A stretch of 64,000 nucleotides of DNA from Hydrogenobaculum sp. Y04AAS1 (GCF_000020785.1 NC_011126.1:1-64000); one strand, 5' to 3'; counted from the stretch's first letter, positions 35,611-45,267 are shown. A program made the numbers and translations. Notes: generated by a model not told the origin, from the letters alone.

Positions 35611-36291
35611 TTAAACAGTGATTTCTTCCAATATCCATCCATTCTCTTCAGCCATTCTAAAAGCTTCTTTTATAACTTGCATATTCTTTTCCAAGAGTTC
35701 TACCTTCTTCTTGAACTTCTTTTCTATGGCGCTGTCCAAAGAAGCTGTACCACCGGAAGCTACAAACGTATTACCCAAGAACCTTTCTTTTACAGCTTGC
35801 TCTATATATTCAAAGTCTACAAGTCTTGTTATCCCAAAGAAAAGACCAATCATAGCCATATTTGTGGCAAGCTCTGTTCCTGCTATATCAAGGGCTATCT
35901 TTGTGGCTGGAAAGTTTATTACTTTTGTATTGAGCTTTTCCAATATAGCGTGATCTTCTTCTGGTATTATATCTACATCGGTGTTTATAATAACAAGTCC
36001 ATCGGGTTTTAGACCAGAGTAAAAGGGCATCGTATAAGACTTACCGTGTGTTATAACTTGTGGATGGTAAATCATTATTACGTTTGGATAAACCACTTCA
36101 CCCACTTCGTATATGGGTTGATCGGAAGCTCTAACGTAAGCCTCCACCGGTGCCATACGTTTCTCAGAACCAAAAAACGGTACTAAAGAGGCATATTTGC
36201 CGGCAGCCGACATAGCGTTACCTAGAATGTGAGCAGAGGTCACAACCCCTTGACCACCAACACCAGCTATACGCATGTTGTACCTTTTCAT
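35611..36291 (-). CDS. 2-oxoacid:ferredoxin oxidoreductase gamma subunit
   Basis: A 226-residue gamma subunit with MRIAGVGGQGVVTSAHILGNA at the N-terminus (nucleotide/CoA-type loop) and FFGSEKRMAPVEAYVRASDQPI. It joins the alpha and beta subunits in pyruvate- or 2-oxoglutarate-forming carboxylation. AGGAGG precedes the ATG. 12 bases separate it from the beta gene. Confidence 0.92.
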   Translation of the reverse strand: MKRYNMRIAGVGGQGVVTSAHILGNAMSAAGKYASLVPFFGSEKRMAPVEAYVRASDQPIYEVGEVVYPNVIMIYHPQVITHGKSYTMPFYSGLKPDGLVIINTDVDIIPEEDHAILEKLNTKVINFPATKIALDIAGTELATNMAMIGLFFGITRLVDFEYIEQAVKERFLGNTFVASGGTASLDSAIEKKFKKKVELLEKNMQVIKEAFRMAEENGWILEEITV

Positions 36292-36302
36292 ATATATCCT
36301 CC

Positions 36303-37169
36303 TTAAGCTTTAACCTCTGCCATTTTCTTTTCTTGCTCTTCTAAATACTCTTTGGCTTCATCTGTCATCCATTCGTAAAAGCCAAAATCGTTTTTTTCTC
36401 TTTCTTTTGCATCCGCTAGCACTCTTTCGGTAGGTATTGAATATTCTATATTGCATGAGGTATAAACGTGTATAAAGGTAGGCCCTAGCTCCCTAGCTGC
36501 TAGTATTGCCCTTTTGATGGTTTTGGCTATTCTCTTAGGATTTGTGGGTGCTAGCTTTGCTACATAAACACAACCTGCGGTTTTTGCTAATTCAACTGCA
36601 TTTATTTTGTCAAACTTCTTACCTTTAGGGGCCATTTTGAGTTGTACTCCTTTAGGTGACATACCGCTCTCTTGACCACCGGTGTTACCGTAAACCTCGT
36701 TATCAACCATTATAGTGGTAAAGTTTTCTCTTCTAAACCAAGAGTGCATTGTCATGCTAAAACCTATATCCATTAGTCCACCATCACCGGCTATAACCAC
36801 AACGTCCTTTACCTTGTCCGGAAATCTTATGTTAAGAGCGCGTTTTAATCCAGATGCAACAGCGTTTGTATCTCCGTAGTTTCCATAGATGAAGGGTACA
36901 GCAGCTTGGGAAAGCGCCAATCTAGCACACCCAGCGGTACCAAGCACTATAGTGTCTTCTGGTTTTGGTAAAGCTGCATAGAATATTCTCACAAAGTAGG
37001 CCATATAGCATCCTGCGCACATTGGATGCTCTTCGACCAACTCTTTTATTTGATCTATCTGTTGTACATCAATTTGTTTGCCAAACTGACCATATTTAAC
37101 AAGGTCTACATAGTCCTTTGGCATATATTTCTCAAATCCAGGTGATATTTGAACGTATTCTAAGCCCAT
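36303..37169 (-). CDS. 2-oxoacid:ferredoxin oxidoreductase beta subunit
   Basis: A 288-residue thiamine-diphosphate subunit. The ThDP motif GDGGLMDIGFSMTMHSWFRRENFTTIMVDNEVYGNTGGQ-type region runs from about residue 123 (GDG to NTGGQ), and cysteines CAGCYMAYF and CA in GTAGCARLA suggest a cluster site. In the reductive TCA cycle the complex runs in the carboxylating direction. Whether pyruvate or 2-oxoglutarate is the product cannot be decided by eye. Confidence 0.93.
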   Translation of the reverse strand: MGLEYVQISPGFEKYMPKDYVDLVKYGQFGKQIDVQQIDQIKELVEEHPMCAGCYMAYFVRIFYAALPKPEDTIVLGTAGCARLALSQAAVPFIYGNYGDTNAVASGLKRALNIRFPDKVKDVVVIAGDGGLMDIGFSMTMHSWFRRENFTTIMVDNEVYGNTGGQESGMSPKGVQLKMAPKGKKFDKINAVELAKTAGCVYVAKLAPTNPKRIAKTIKRAILAARELGPTFIHVYTSCNIEYSIPTERVLADAKEREKNDFGFYEWMTDEAKEYLEEQEKKMAEVKA

Positions 37170-37199
37170 AACTTACCTCCTTAGGTTTTTAACATAATA

Positions 37200-38369
37200 T
37201 TAAACAAGCACCGTCTTGTCCTTTTTAATACCAAGAGCGGCATATATTTCATCCATTATAAGTTCTACTGGAAGTGTCATACCTCCATAAACTCTAGGTT
37301 TTCCTATGACTTTGTCGCTATCTTGGATATTTGCCTTTATCTCTTTAGATAACCATCCTACTATGTTGTGCTCTGGTACTATGACAGCTTTTGCATTTTT
37401 CAAAGTTTCCCTTACTTCTTTGGATGGGAACGGGACTATGGATTTTATCTTTAAAAGCCCAACGTTTAAGCCTTCCATTTGGGCGTATCTTACAGCCTCT
37501 CTGGCTTGAGCTGCTGCGCACCCTGAAGCTGCTACAAATACTTCAGCCTCTGGGTTTATAACTTCTATAGGACCGTTTATATATTTATACATGTATTTCA
37601 TGGCTCTCATGTTGGAAGACCATACTTCTTGTTGCCATACTTGGTGTATTAGGTAGCTCATAAAGTTAGACTTTTGAACGGGAGCGTCTCTTTGTATTCT
37701 TGCGGGTGGTATTTCACAATCTGTTGGGGGAACCGGAGCTTTGTATGGATCTCTTGGTGGAAGCTTCATATCTTCCGGTGTCATATTTACATAGCCTTTA
37801 GCATGAGTTACGAAGAAACCTTCTGTACATACGGCTATCGGTAAATATACATCTACCATTTCTGATATAGCAAAAGATGCGAGTGTGAAGTCAAAAACAT
37901 CTTGCTGGTTTTCAGCGTGTAATACAACCATTCCACAGTTTAGAAGATATGATATCTCTACGTTGTCTGGTTGTATAGAAAGAGGAGCGTTTACAACCCT
38001 TGTTAGAACACCTAAGACTGCCGGTATTCTGTGTCCTGGCCATGAGGCTATCGCCTCTATACCCCTTAAAAGACCAGGTCCAGATGTAGCCGTGAAAGCT
38101 CTAACTCCGCCTCTTACTGCACCTGCTATGGCCGACATAGTTCCGTACTCTTCTTCGGCTCTATAATAATCTTTTACATAACCTTGAGCCCATAAATCGC
38201 CCACCAGGTGCATGGTTTCTGATTGTGGGGTTATTGGATAAGCTATAGCTATATCTACGTTGGCTCTTTTTACAGCTTCAGCCATGGCTTGTGAGCCAGT
38301 TATAAATTTCTTCTCTCTTGGAGCTTCCAAGAGAAGATAATCTGTGTCAACAACTTTTTGTTCTGGCAT
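37200..38369 (-). CDS. 2-oxoacid:ferredoxin oxidoreductase alpha subunit
   Basis: A 389-residue alpha subunit with ITGSQAMAEAVKRANVDIAIAYPITPQSE, FTATSGPGLLRGIEAIASWPGHRIP and the C-terminal transketolase-like domain. GGAGG lies 5 bases before the ATG at 38369, which is why the four-residue-longer frame was not used. With the beta, gamma, ferredoxin and 29-kDa-type subunits it makes a five-subunit complex. Confidence 0.93.
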   Translation of the reverse strand: MPEQKVVDTDYLLLEAPREKKFITGSQAMAEAVKRANVDIAIAYPITPQSETMHLVGDLWAQGYVKDYYRAEEEYGTMSAIAGAVRGGVRAFTATSGPGLLRGIEAIASWPGHRIPAVLGVLTRVVNAPLSIQPDNVEISYLLNCGMVVLHAENQQDVFDFTLASFAISEMVDVYLPIAVCTEGFFVTHAKGYVNMTPEDMKLPPRDPYKAPVPPTDCEIPPARIQRDAPVQKSNFMSYLIHQVWQQEVWSSNMRAMKYMYKYINGPIEVINPEAEVFVAASGCAAAQAREAVRYAQMEGLNVGLLKIKSIVPFPSKEVRETLKNAKAVIVPEHNIVGWLSKEIKANIQDSDKVIGKPRVYGGMTLPVELIMDEIYAALGIKKDKTVLV

Positions 38370-38384
38370 AAAAACCTCCAAAAA

Positions 38385-39098
38385 TTACTCGGTTTCTTCT
38401 ACGGTTTCACCCTTCCTTGGGTGTAATAAATAAGCAAGATCTCCATAATCCGCTATGTTAAGTGTTTCATAATGCTCTTTTGGTAAAGATGGGTTTTCTG
38501 GTGGTAGCTTTGGTTCCCACTTTATACCAAGCTCTTCTCTTAATTTTACAACCACGTCTCTAAATTCCAATAGTTTTTCAGCATGTGTATCTCTTATAGA
38601 TACCATTGCATCTTCGTGTCCCATCTCTGCACAAAGGGCTATTGTGAAACAGTTTGTGCCAGCTCTTATCATTCTTAAGGATAGGTTGGCATAATGACAA
38701 TGGACTCCTACAAAGATGCAAGCTTCTATTCTATTGTGAAGTATGGTAAGATTTGGGTGGTTTGGATTTATCTCAGCTTCTGGGTCTATCTTAGGGTATT
38801 TTGGTCTATAATCTGGCATTGGTATTATACGGCAATTTGGTATTTCTTTGGCAAGTTCTAATACTGCTTGAGCTTTTTCTATGGCAGAAGCGTTGTATCC
38901 CCATAATACCAATGGCCCAGGGAATATAGTGGGATTTTTTCTTGTGAGCATTGCCAAGGCTGCTTCTCTCATAGCCGTTTCTTCGTCTACCCATTCACCG
39001 TATAATAGAGCTTTACCTGGAGGAGCTATTTGAACACCTTCAAAAACTGCAGGTGTAGGTACGTAACCAGATGGACCTGGTGTGATAATTTTTGCCAT
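38385..39098 (-). CDS. oxidoreductase extra subunit (ForD/PorE-like)
   Basis: A 237-residue protein starting MAKIITPGPSGYVPTPAVFEG. It resembles the accessory subunit found only in five-subunit 2-oxoacid:ferredoxin oxidoreductases of Aquificota and related to the CO dehydrogenase/acetyl-CoA synthase epsilon-type fold (FVGVHCHYANLSLRMIRAGTNC). Being first, the order D-A-B-G-E matches the Hydrogenobacter forDABGE operon. AGGAGG lies 9 bases before the ATG at 39098; the longer frame to 39140 would overlap the promoter. Confidence 0.82.
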   Translation of the reverse strand: MAKIITPGPSGYVPTPAVFEGVQIAPPGKALLYGEWVDEETAMREAALAMLTRKNPTIFPGPLVLWGYNASAIEKAQAVLELAKEIPNCRIIPMPDYRPKYPKIDPEAEINPNHPNLTILHNRIEACIFVGVHCHYANLSLRMIRAGTNCFTIALCAEMGHEDAMVSIRDTHAEKLLEFRDVVVKLREELGIKWEPKLPPENPSLPKEHYETLNIADYGDLAYLLHPRKGETVEETE

Positions 39099-39129
39099 AA
39101 TATGGCTACCTCCTTGAGATGATGTTAAA

Positions 39130-39157
39130 AAGATATGCAAATAAATTCAATTGTCAA
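39130..39157 (-). promoter_or_regulatory. promoter of the oxidoreductase operon
   Basis: On the minus strand TTGACA (39157-39152), 16 bases, TATCTT (39135-39130). The start site would be about 25 bases before the ATG at 39098, leaving room for its ribosome site. The rest of the 39158-39297 gap is AT-rich with no clear feature. Confidence 0.55.
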
Positions 39158-39297
39158 GATTATTACACATGATCAATAGCAATGATAAATTACACATTGG
39201 TATTATGAAATTGTATTTACTAACTTTAAAATATAAAAATCACATTATAAAAATATTTATAAATAATAACTTACATAAAGTATATTGGGTTATATTG

Positions 39298-40050
39298 TTA
39301 AGCAAGAGAGTTTCTAAATATCTCCAATTTAAACTCTAAGTATTTAAGCCACTTGTCTAGATTTTCTTTGGTTTTGCTTGAAAGGGTTATTATATCCGCT
39401 CTTGGATTTACCTCTTTTACATAGTTTTTGGCTTTTTGTATATCAAAATCAAGATACTGAAGTAGATCTGTTTTGGTGATAACAACTAGATCGGCACTTT
39501 TAAACATGACGGGGTATTTTACAGGCTTGTCTTCTCCTTCGGTGGTGGAAAAAAGCACAACGTTCATGTGAGAGCCCACGTCGTAAGCGGCAGGGCATAC
39601 CAAATTACCTACGTTTTCTATAAAAACAAGATCAAGATCTTCAATGCAAAGGTTGTGAATACCCTCATGCACCATAAAAGCATCCAAATGGCAAGCCTGT
39701 CCTGTGGTGATCTGATAGCTTTTTGCCCCTTTTGCTTTTATCCTCATAGCATCGTTGTTGGTCTCTAAATCTCCTTCTATGACACCTATTTTTATCTTGT
39801 CTTTTAAAGCCTCTATAGTAGATTCTAACAAAGATGTTTTACCAGAACCTGGTGAGCTCATCATGTTTATGCAAAATACCCCATGCTCTTCAAAATGTTT
39901 TCTGTTTGAATATGCTTGTTTATCGTTTTTATCAAGTATATTTTGGATTACCTCTACCACCTTTTTATCATTTTCATGCTCATGATGATGATGGTGATGA
40001 TGTTCTTCGTGATTGTGATCTGTTATTGAACATCCGCAGTCTTTACACAT
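39298..40050 (-). CDS. hypB: hydrogenase nickel-incorporation GTPase HypB
   Basis: Delivers nickel to the hydrogenase large subunit with HypA. The N-terminal CxxCGC high-affinity nickel site (MCKDCGCSITDHN) is followed by a His-rich stretch with seven consecutive His and several more nearby, giving nickel storage. The GTPase P-loop is SSPGSGKTSLLE, and ENVGNLVCPAAYDVG and the TKTDLL guanine motif follow. AGGAGGT lies 8 bases before the ATG at 40050. Last gene of the hydrogenase operon. Confidence 0.96.
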   Translation of the reverse strand: MCKDCGCSITDHNHEEHHHHHHHEHENDKKVVEVIQNILDKNDKQAYSNRKHFEEHGVFCINMMSSPGSGKTSLLESTIEALKDKIKIGVIEGDLETNNDAMRIKAKGAKSYQITTGQACHLDAFMVHEGIHNLCIEDLDLVFIENVGNLVCPAAYDVGSHMNVVLFSTTEGEDKPVKYPVMFKSADLVVITKTDLLQYLDFDIQKAKNYVKEVNPRADIITLSSKTKENLDKWLKYLEFKLEIFRNSLA

Positions 40051-40432
40051 AATCTTTACCTCCTTTGTTTTCAAAATCTTTTAAGATATCTTTTAACCTT
40101 TTGATGGAATCTTCTATATCCTCTTTTGGGGCTTGGAGCATAAAGGGAAATGAGTTTATCTCTAAAATCTCAAGGATTGGTTTTCTCTCAACATCATAAA
40201 CCACTCCAAGCCATACACCTATGAGCGACGTTTCTTTGAAAGTTATATACTCTCTTTTGCTTTTATACTCTATTTTTATACTGCCTTCTCCAAGAACATC
40301 TAATAAAAACTCTTTATCCTCTTCGGAAAGGGGTATTTTATTTGTATAAATTATATGGTTTTGCCCTGTTTTTACAAAATCCTCAAGGGCTTTTTGTATT
40401 TCATAAAGTATTGGTACAGCGTTCATCAGCAT
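40043..40432 (-). CDS. single-domain HupH/HoxQ-like hydrogenase assembly protein
   Basis: A 129-residue protein resembling one HupH C-terminal domain: NHIIYTNKIPLSEEDKEFLLDVLGEG, then GVWLGVVYDVERKPILEILEINSFPFML and APKEDIEDSIKRL. HupH/HoxQ/HyaF proteins, about 280 residues long with two such domains, help build or protect the small subunit's iron-sulfur clusters in oxygen-exposed hydrogenases. Here only one domain is present. It overlaps hypF by 7 bases and hypB by 8. GGAGGT precedes the ATG at 40432 by 5 bases. Confidence 0.75.
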   Translation of the reverse strand: MLMNAVPILYEIQKALEDFVKTGQNHIIYTNKIPLSEEDKEFLLDVLGEGSIKIEYKSKREYITFKETSLIGVWLGVVYDVERKPILEILEINSFPFMLQAPKEDIEDSIKRLKDILKDFENKGGKDYV

Positions 40433-42636
40433 AGTATACCTCCATAAAATGCTTGTCCAACGGATATCCCACCATCACCGGTAGGGATTTTTTTGTTGTA
40501 AAACAAATTTATACCATCCAAAGCTTTTAGCTTTCTCATCAAAGGCCTATTGTAAAACACACCTCCAGACACCACAACGTTTTTGGCTTTTAAAAGCTTG
40601 ATAATAGATACAATAATTTCAAACAACGTATTTATAAACTTAGAAGCCATTTTATCTATCTCTTTTTCACCAAGTATATCCTCAAAAGATATGATTATTT
40701 CGTTGTTTGATATGTGAAAATCATAATACTCTTTTGAATCTATATATCTATCTTCTACCATCATAGCCCCTTTTGCCTCATAATCTATAACATCCGTTAG
40801 TCCCATAAGATATGCTACCATATCAAAAAGCCTTCCTATGGAAGATGTCTTTGTGGTATTTATATCATTTTCCCACATTTTATAAAGGGTCTTTAATTCT
40901 TTTTCTTCAAAATGAAGTTTTTCTATCAAAGGATGCTTATATGCTTTTTCTTTTAAAAGCTCAAAAAGAAAACTTAGCACTATCCTTCTTGGGTCTTTTA
41001 TGGCTTTTTCATTGCCAATGAGTTTGTAGGGTTTTATATAAAACGCTCTTTTAAGATTGTAAGCATCTCCTACAAAAAACTCACCTCCCCATATAGTCCC
41101 ATCTTCCCCATAACCTGTGCCGTCCCATGCTATACCTAATATCTCTTGGTCTATAGAAATATTGTTTTCTGCTATTACAGAAAGTATGTGCGCTTTATGA
41201 TGTTGAAGGGTGATAATGTTTGAAAACATGCTCTTAGCGTAAATACTACTAAAAAAGTTTGGATGCATATCACACACTACAATATCTGGTTTTACATCGT
41301 AAAATCTCAAAAAATCCTCTAACGTATTTTTATAATGCTCTATGGTATCTATACTTTCCAAATCGCCTATATGAGGGCTTAATACAATAGTGTTGTTTTT
41401 GAATATACTTATTGTGCTTTTAAGAAAAGCCCCCATACCAAGAGATATAGCTTTTGCATGGGTATTTGTATATATTGGTTTTGGAGTGTAAGATCTAGCA
41501 AGTCTTATGATGCTTACATCGTTATCTATTAGCTTTATTACAGAATCATCTATTGGTCTTTTTATATCTCTGTTGTGCATAAAAAATCCGTCGGCTATAT
41601 CTTTTAGTTTAGATTTTGCTTTGTCGTTGTCTTTGCAAATAGGGGTGTCTGAGATGTTTCCAGAGGTGGCTATTATAGGAAAATCTATAAAATCAAAAAG
41701 TCTAAGATGAATACCTGTATATGCCAAAAATGCTCCTACGCTTGATAGTCCTTTGCAGGCTTCTTCAAAGTATGGGGATTTTCTTTTTATAAGCACTATG
41801 GGCTTTTGAACAGATGTTAGTGCTTTTATCTCATCTTCTTTTGGTTCTAAATATTTTAACACTTCTTCTAAAGATTTAAACATAATCCCAAATGGTTTTG
41901 AAGATCTTTTTTTTCTTTCTCTTAGTGTTCTAACGGCCTTTTCATCGAGGGCATTGCATATAAGATGAAATCCACCAAGACCTTTTAATGCAATTATTTT
42001 TGAATCTTTTAAATCTTTTGCCATTAGTTCAAATATATTTTCTTTGTAAATATTGCCATCTTTTTCATACCAATAGATGGGTCCGCAGTTAGGACAAGAT
42101 ATCGCCTCCGCATGAAACCTTCTATTGGTTTTATCTTCATATTCTTTTTTACAATCTTCACACATCTCAAAGACGTTCATCGTGGTGTTTTTTCTGTCGT
42201 ATGGGATGTCCAAAACGATGCTGTACCTTGGACCACAGTTTGTGCAGTTTATAAAAGGGTATTTGTACCTTCTATCGTTTAGATCGTTAAACTCTTTTAA
42301 ACAATCCTCACAGATGCCCATATCTGGTGGGACGCTTGGGGTTTTGTCGCCAAAAGCTTCTGATTCTTCTATTTTAAAATCTTCAAAACCAAACCAATCA
42401 AGGGTTTTTATCGTTATATCCTCAATTTCTGAAAGGGGTGGTTTTTTGGCTTTTAATAAATAAATAAATTTATCTATATCTACGTTTTCTATTTCTATTG
42501 TTACACCATCAGCGTTGTTTAACACGAAACCTTTTGCGCCAAGAGATGTTGCTAAGTTGTAAACAAAAGGTCTAAAACCTACTCCTTGGACTGTTCCTTT
42601 TATTAAAAGCCTAAAACGTTTTTTATCAACATTCAT
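40426..42636 (-). CDS. hypF: carbamoyltransferase HypF
   Basis: Makes the thiocarboxamide that becomes the CN ligands of the NiFe site, using carbamoyl phosphate and ATP. Domains in order: acylphosphatase (GTVQGVGFRPFVYNLA, residues 14-90), two zinc-finger units (CEDCLKEFNDL with CTNCGP; CEDCKKEYED with CPNCGP), a YrdC-like domain (about 200-390) and a Kae1-like carbamoyltransferase domain with the HHKAHILSV metal motif. 736 residues, full length. It overlaps hypA by 4 bases (ATGT...TGA arrangement). Confidence 0.96.
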   Translation of the reverse strand: MNVDKKRFRLLIKGTVQGVGFRPFVYNLATSLGAKGFVLNNADGVTIEIENVDIDKFIYLLKAKKPPLSEIEDITIKTLDWFGFEDFKIEESEAFGDKTPSVPPDMGICEDCLKEFNDLNDRRYKYPFINCTNCGPRYSIVLDIPYDRKNTTMNVFEMCEDCKKEYEDKTNRRFHAEAISCPNCGPIYWYEKDGNIYKENIFELMAKDLKDSKIIALKGLGGFHLICNALDEKAVRTLRERKKRSSKPFGIMFKSLEEVLKYLEPKEDEIKALTSVQKPIVLIKRKSPYFEEACKGLSSVGAFLAYTGIHLRLFDFIDFPIIATSGNISDTPICKDNDKAKSKLKDIADGFFMHNRDIKRPIDDSVIKLIDNDVSIIRLARSYTPKPIYTNTHAKAISLGMGAFLKSTISIFKNNTIVLSPHIGDLESIDTIEHYKNTLEDFLRFYDVKPDIVVCDMHPNFFSSIYAKSMFSNIITLQHHKAHILSVIAENNISIDQEILGIAWDGTGYGEDGTIWGGEFFVGDAYNLKRAFYIKPYKLIGNEKAIKDPRRIVLSFLFELLKEKAYKHPLIEKLHFEEKELKTLYKMWENDINTTKTSSIGRLFDMVAYLMGLTDVIDYEAKGAMMVEDRYIDSKEYYDFHISNNEIIISFEDILGEKEIDKMASKFINTLFEIIVSIIKLLKAKNVVVSGGVFYNRPLMRKLKALDGINLFYNKKIPTGDGGISVGQAFYGGILC

Positions 42637-42977
42637 GTCTCAAGCTCTAAGGTTTTTAAAATAAGCTCATCGCCTTTTGTAAGCCTAACTTTAAAAGATC
42701 CGCACAAAGGACAACGCATAGAGTATCTTTCTAAAGAAAATTCTTTTTTACATTCTTCACAGTATATATGGGGCTTTTGAAATTCTATAACAAGATCTGC
42801 CTTTGAAGCTATAGTATTTTCTTTAAACGTATCAAAAGCCATCTTCAAAAGATGAGGCTCTACTCCGGATACTTCACCTATAACGACATATATTTTTTCT
42901 ACAGAGTTTGCATTGTGTTCTTTTGCAATGTCTTCTACTTGCATCAAAAGGGCTTGGACCACTGAAAACTCGTGCAT
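42633..42977 (-). CDS. hypA: hydrogenase nickel-insertion protein HypA
   Basis: A 114-residue nickel chaperone. It begins MHEFSV, where His2 binds nickel, and carries a zinc site from CEECKKEF and CPLCGS. It was started at 42977 so that the conserved MHE is the N-terminus; a longer frame runs back into hypE. It begins 1 base after the hypE stop. Confidence 0.94.
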   Translation of the reverse strand: MHEFSVVQALLMQVEDIAKEHNANSVEKIYVVIGEVSGVEPHLLKMAFDTFKENTIASKADLVIEFQKPHIYCEECKKEFSLERYSMRCPLCGSFKVRLTKGDELILKTLELET

Positions 42978-42978
42978 G

Positions 42979-43965
42979 TTAGCATATCCGTGGTAAAAGC
43001 TCACCGGGAGCTTCTTCTAAATATCTAACGCTTCCATAAAGAGTTTGTATATATGCTCCTTGTTTGCCTTTTTTGATAATCTCTCCAATCACTTTTGCTT
43101 TTTGGGTTAGTTTTTGGCTTTTAAGAATATCAAGGGCTTTTTGGACATCTTTTTTGGGTATACTCATCACAAAAGTACCTTCACAGGCCAAAGAAAAGGG
43201 TTCTATACCAAGGATTTCACAAAAACCTTTTACCGAATCCTCTATCGGTATATCTTCTTCTTTTATTAGTATTTCTACTTTTGAGCTTTGAGAAAGCTCA
43301 TTTAAAGCGCTTGCAAGACCTCCCCTTGTTAGATCTCTCATAGCATGGATTTCTATATTCTCTTTTAAAAGAGGTTCTATAGCCTCCCATAAAGATGCAC
43401 AATCTGAGTTTATGTCTATATCAAAGCCATTTCTATGAGCCATTATCACAGCCCCGTGGTTTCCTATAGGGCCAGATACTACGATGGCATCGCCTTCTTG
43501 TAAGTTAGAAGCAGATATACCTTCTTTGATGAGCTTTCCTATGCCAGTGGCGTTTATGTAGATCTTATCGCAAAGTCCTTTTGGAACTACTTTTGTGTCT
43601 GCTGTTATTAGTTTTATACCTGTTTTTTGGGCCTCTTCTTTTATAGATATTACTATTCTTTCAAGCTCTTCAAAAGCTAAGCCCTCTTCTATTATAAAGC
43701 CCATACTCATGTAAAGGGGTTTTGCGCCCATTACGGACAGATCGTTTACTACACCAGCTACACTTAGTTTTCCAATATCACCACCTTTGAAAAATATAGG
43801 GTTTACCGTAAAACTATCGGTGCTTATGGCAAGTTTACCATCAAGATGCAATATTGTGGCATCTTCGTTTGATAAAAGATCATTTTTTAAATGTTTTAAA
43901 AATATTTTCTCTATTAGTTCTCTTGTTTCTTTGGCACCGCCCCCATGGGAGAGCTTTACATACAT
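42979..43965 (-). CDS. hypE: hydrogenase maturation protein HypE
   Basis: Dehydrates the thiocarboxamide on its C-terminal Cys to a thiocyanate, the CN donor. It has the PurM-like ATP-binding fold (KLSHGGGAKETRELIEKIF, DSFTVNPIFFKGGDIGKLSVAG) and ends in the conserved PRIC with the essential terminal Cys. 328 residues. The start at 43965 was chosen because the longer frame (to 44118) is the hypD 3' end read in another frame. It overlaps hypD by 10 bases. Confidence 0.96.
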   Translation of the reverse strand: MYVKLSHGGGAKETRELIEKIFLKHLKNDLLSNEDATILHLDGKLAISTDSFTVNPIFFKGGDIGKLSVAGVVNDLSVMGAKPLYMSMGFIIEEGLAFEELERIVISIKEEAQKTGIKLITADTKVVPKGLCDKIYINATGIGKLIKEGISASNLQEGDAIVVSGPIGNHGAVIMAHRNGFDIDINSDCASLWEAIEPLLKENIEIHAMRDLTRGGLASALNELSQSSKVEILIKEEDIPIEDSVKGFCEILGIEPFSLACEGTFVMSIPKKDVQKALDILKSQKLTQKAKVIGEIIKKGKQGAYIQTLYGSVRYLEEAPGELLPRIC

Positions 43966-45050
43966 AGTTCTACCTCTTGGTATTTGTAATAAGCAGCACA
44001 AGCTCCTTCTGAGGATACCATACAAGAGCCTATAGGGTTTTCTGGGGTGCAAAGATTGCCAAATAGCTTGCAATCTGTGGGCTTTGCTTTTCCTACAATG
44101 ACTTTTGGACATATGCAAAGAGGATGCTCTTTTGAAGGTGGTAACTTTACATCAAAGGTTTTTTCTGCATCAAACATCTCGTAATCTTTGTTTATTTTTA
44201 GAGCGCTTTTTGGCAAAGGACCTATCCCTCGCCAGTTAAATGTATCTCTTATATCAAGGGTTTGTTCTATAAGCTTTTGAGCTTCTTTGTTGCCTTCTTC
44301 TGTAACAGCTCTTGTGTAGGCGTTTTCAACTTTTCTCTCATGTTTTATGTATTGATCCAATATCATGTTTACGGCTTTTAATATATCAAAAGCCTCAAAA
44401 CCAGATATAACAATAGGTATATCAAACTCTTTGTATATTTTCATACCGGTTATAACACTAACATGCCCAGGTCCTATAATGCCATCTATATGAGATATCC
44501 CGGCGTTTAGTATATACCTAATAGCGGGGGGAGTCATCACGTGATTTGATACCACAAAAAGATTTTTTAACTTCATCTCTTTTGCTTTTTTAAGAAGCAC
44601 TGCCGTTGGTGGTGTGGTGGTTTCAAAGCCTATGGCAAAAAATATTACATTCTTATCTTGGTTTTTTACAGCTATATCGATAGCATCAAGGCAAGAGTAT
44701 AGACTTCTTACATCGTGCCCTTCTGATCTTATGTCTAAAAGCGATTTTCTGTAAGAGCCTGGCACTCTCAAAAGATCCCCGTAGGTGGTAAATATAACAT
44801 TTGGCATCTTGGCAAGTTCTATAGCCAAATCTATCCTATCCATAGAAGCAACACATACAGGACAACCAGGCCCATGGATAAACTCCACATATCCATCAAG
44901 AAGCTTATCTATAGCGTATCTCATTATGGCATGGGTATGTCCACCGCAAAACTCCATTAGCTTGATAGGTTTTCCAAGTTTTTCTACTTTTTTTATAAGC
45001 TTGTCTTTGGCTTTTAAAACGATATCTTTATTGTTCAAGTTCATTTTCAT
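43956..45050 (-). CDS. hypD: hydrogenase maturation protein HypD
   Basis: Iron-sulfur scaffold that with HypC assembles the Fe(CN)2CO group. It has the conserved EFCGGHTHAIMRY, GPGCPVC, IGFETTTP and C-terminal cysteines (LCICPKVIVGKAKPTDCKLFG). About 364 residues. The ATG at 45050 has GAGG upstream; ATGs at 45044 and 45068 are alternatives. It overlaps hypC by 23 bases. Confidence 0.95.
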   Translation of the reverse strand: MKMNLNNKDIVLKAKDKLIKKVEKLGKPIKLMEFCGGHTHAIMRYAIDKLLDGYVEFIHGPGCPVCVASMDRIDLAIELAKMPNVIFTTYGDLLRVPGSYRKSLLDIRSEGHDVRSLYSCLDAIDIAVKNQDKNVIFFAIGFETTTPPTAVLLKKAKEMKLKNLFVVSNHVMTPPAIRYILNAGISHIDGIIGPGHVSVITGMKIYKEFDIPIVISGFEAFDILKAVNMILDQYIKHERKVENAYTRAVTEEGNKEAQKLIEQTLDIRDTFNWRGIGPLPKSALKINKDYEMFDAEKTFDVKLPPSKEHPLCICPKVIVGKAKPTDCKLFGNLCTPENPIGSCMVSSEGACAAYYKYQEVELCM

Positions 45051-45267
45051 ATTGCAGTGCCTCTTCAAAAAGCTTTAGACTTTCTAAGGCGTCTTCTTCA
45101 GAAAGTATCTCTATGGCAAAACCAACGTGCAAAAGCACATAATCCCCAACCTTTGGTTTTGGATTTAAAAGCTCCAAAGAAGCTTTTCTTCTAACTCCCA
45201 TCGTATCTAATACGGCTATGTTGTTGTCTAATATTTCTACAATCTTTGAAGGTATGGCAAGACACAT
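45028..45267 (-). CDS. hypC: hydrogenase chaperone HypC
   Basis: A 79-residue chaperone of the large-subunit precursor with the obligatory N-terminal MCLAIPSKI, whose Cys2 binds the iron group. AGGAGG precedes the ATG by 6 bases. It lies between the maturation protease gene and hypD. Confidence 0.95.
   Translation of the reverse strand: MCLAIPSKIVEILDNNIAVLDTMGVRRKASLELLNPKPKVGDYVLLHVGFAIEILSEEDALESLKLFEEALQYENELEQ

Noticed and set aside
42979-44118. HypE with a 51-residue N-terminal extension
   Set aside because: The extension is the 3' end of hypD in another frame; the ATG at 43965 gives the normal HypE N-terminus.
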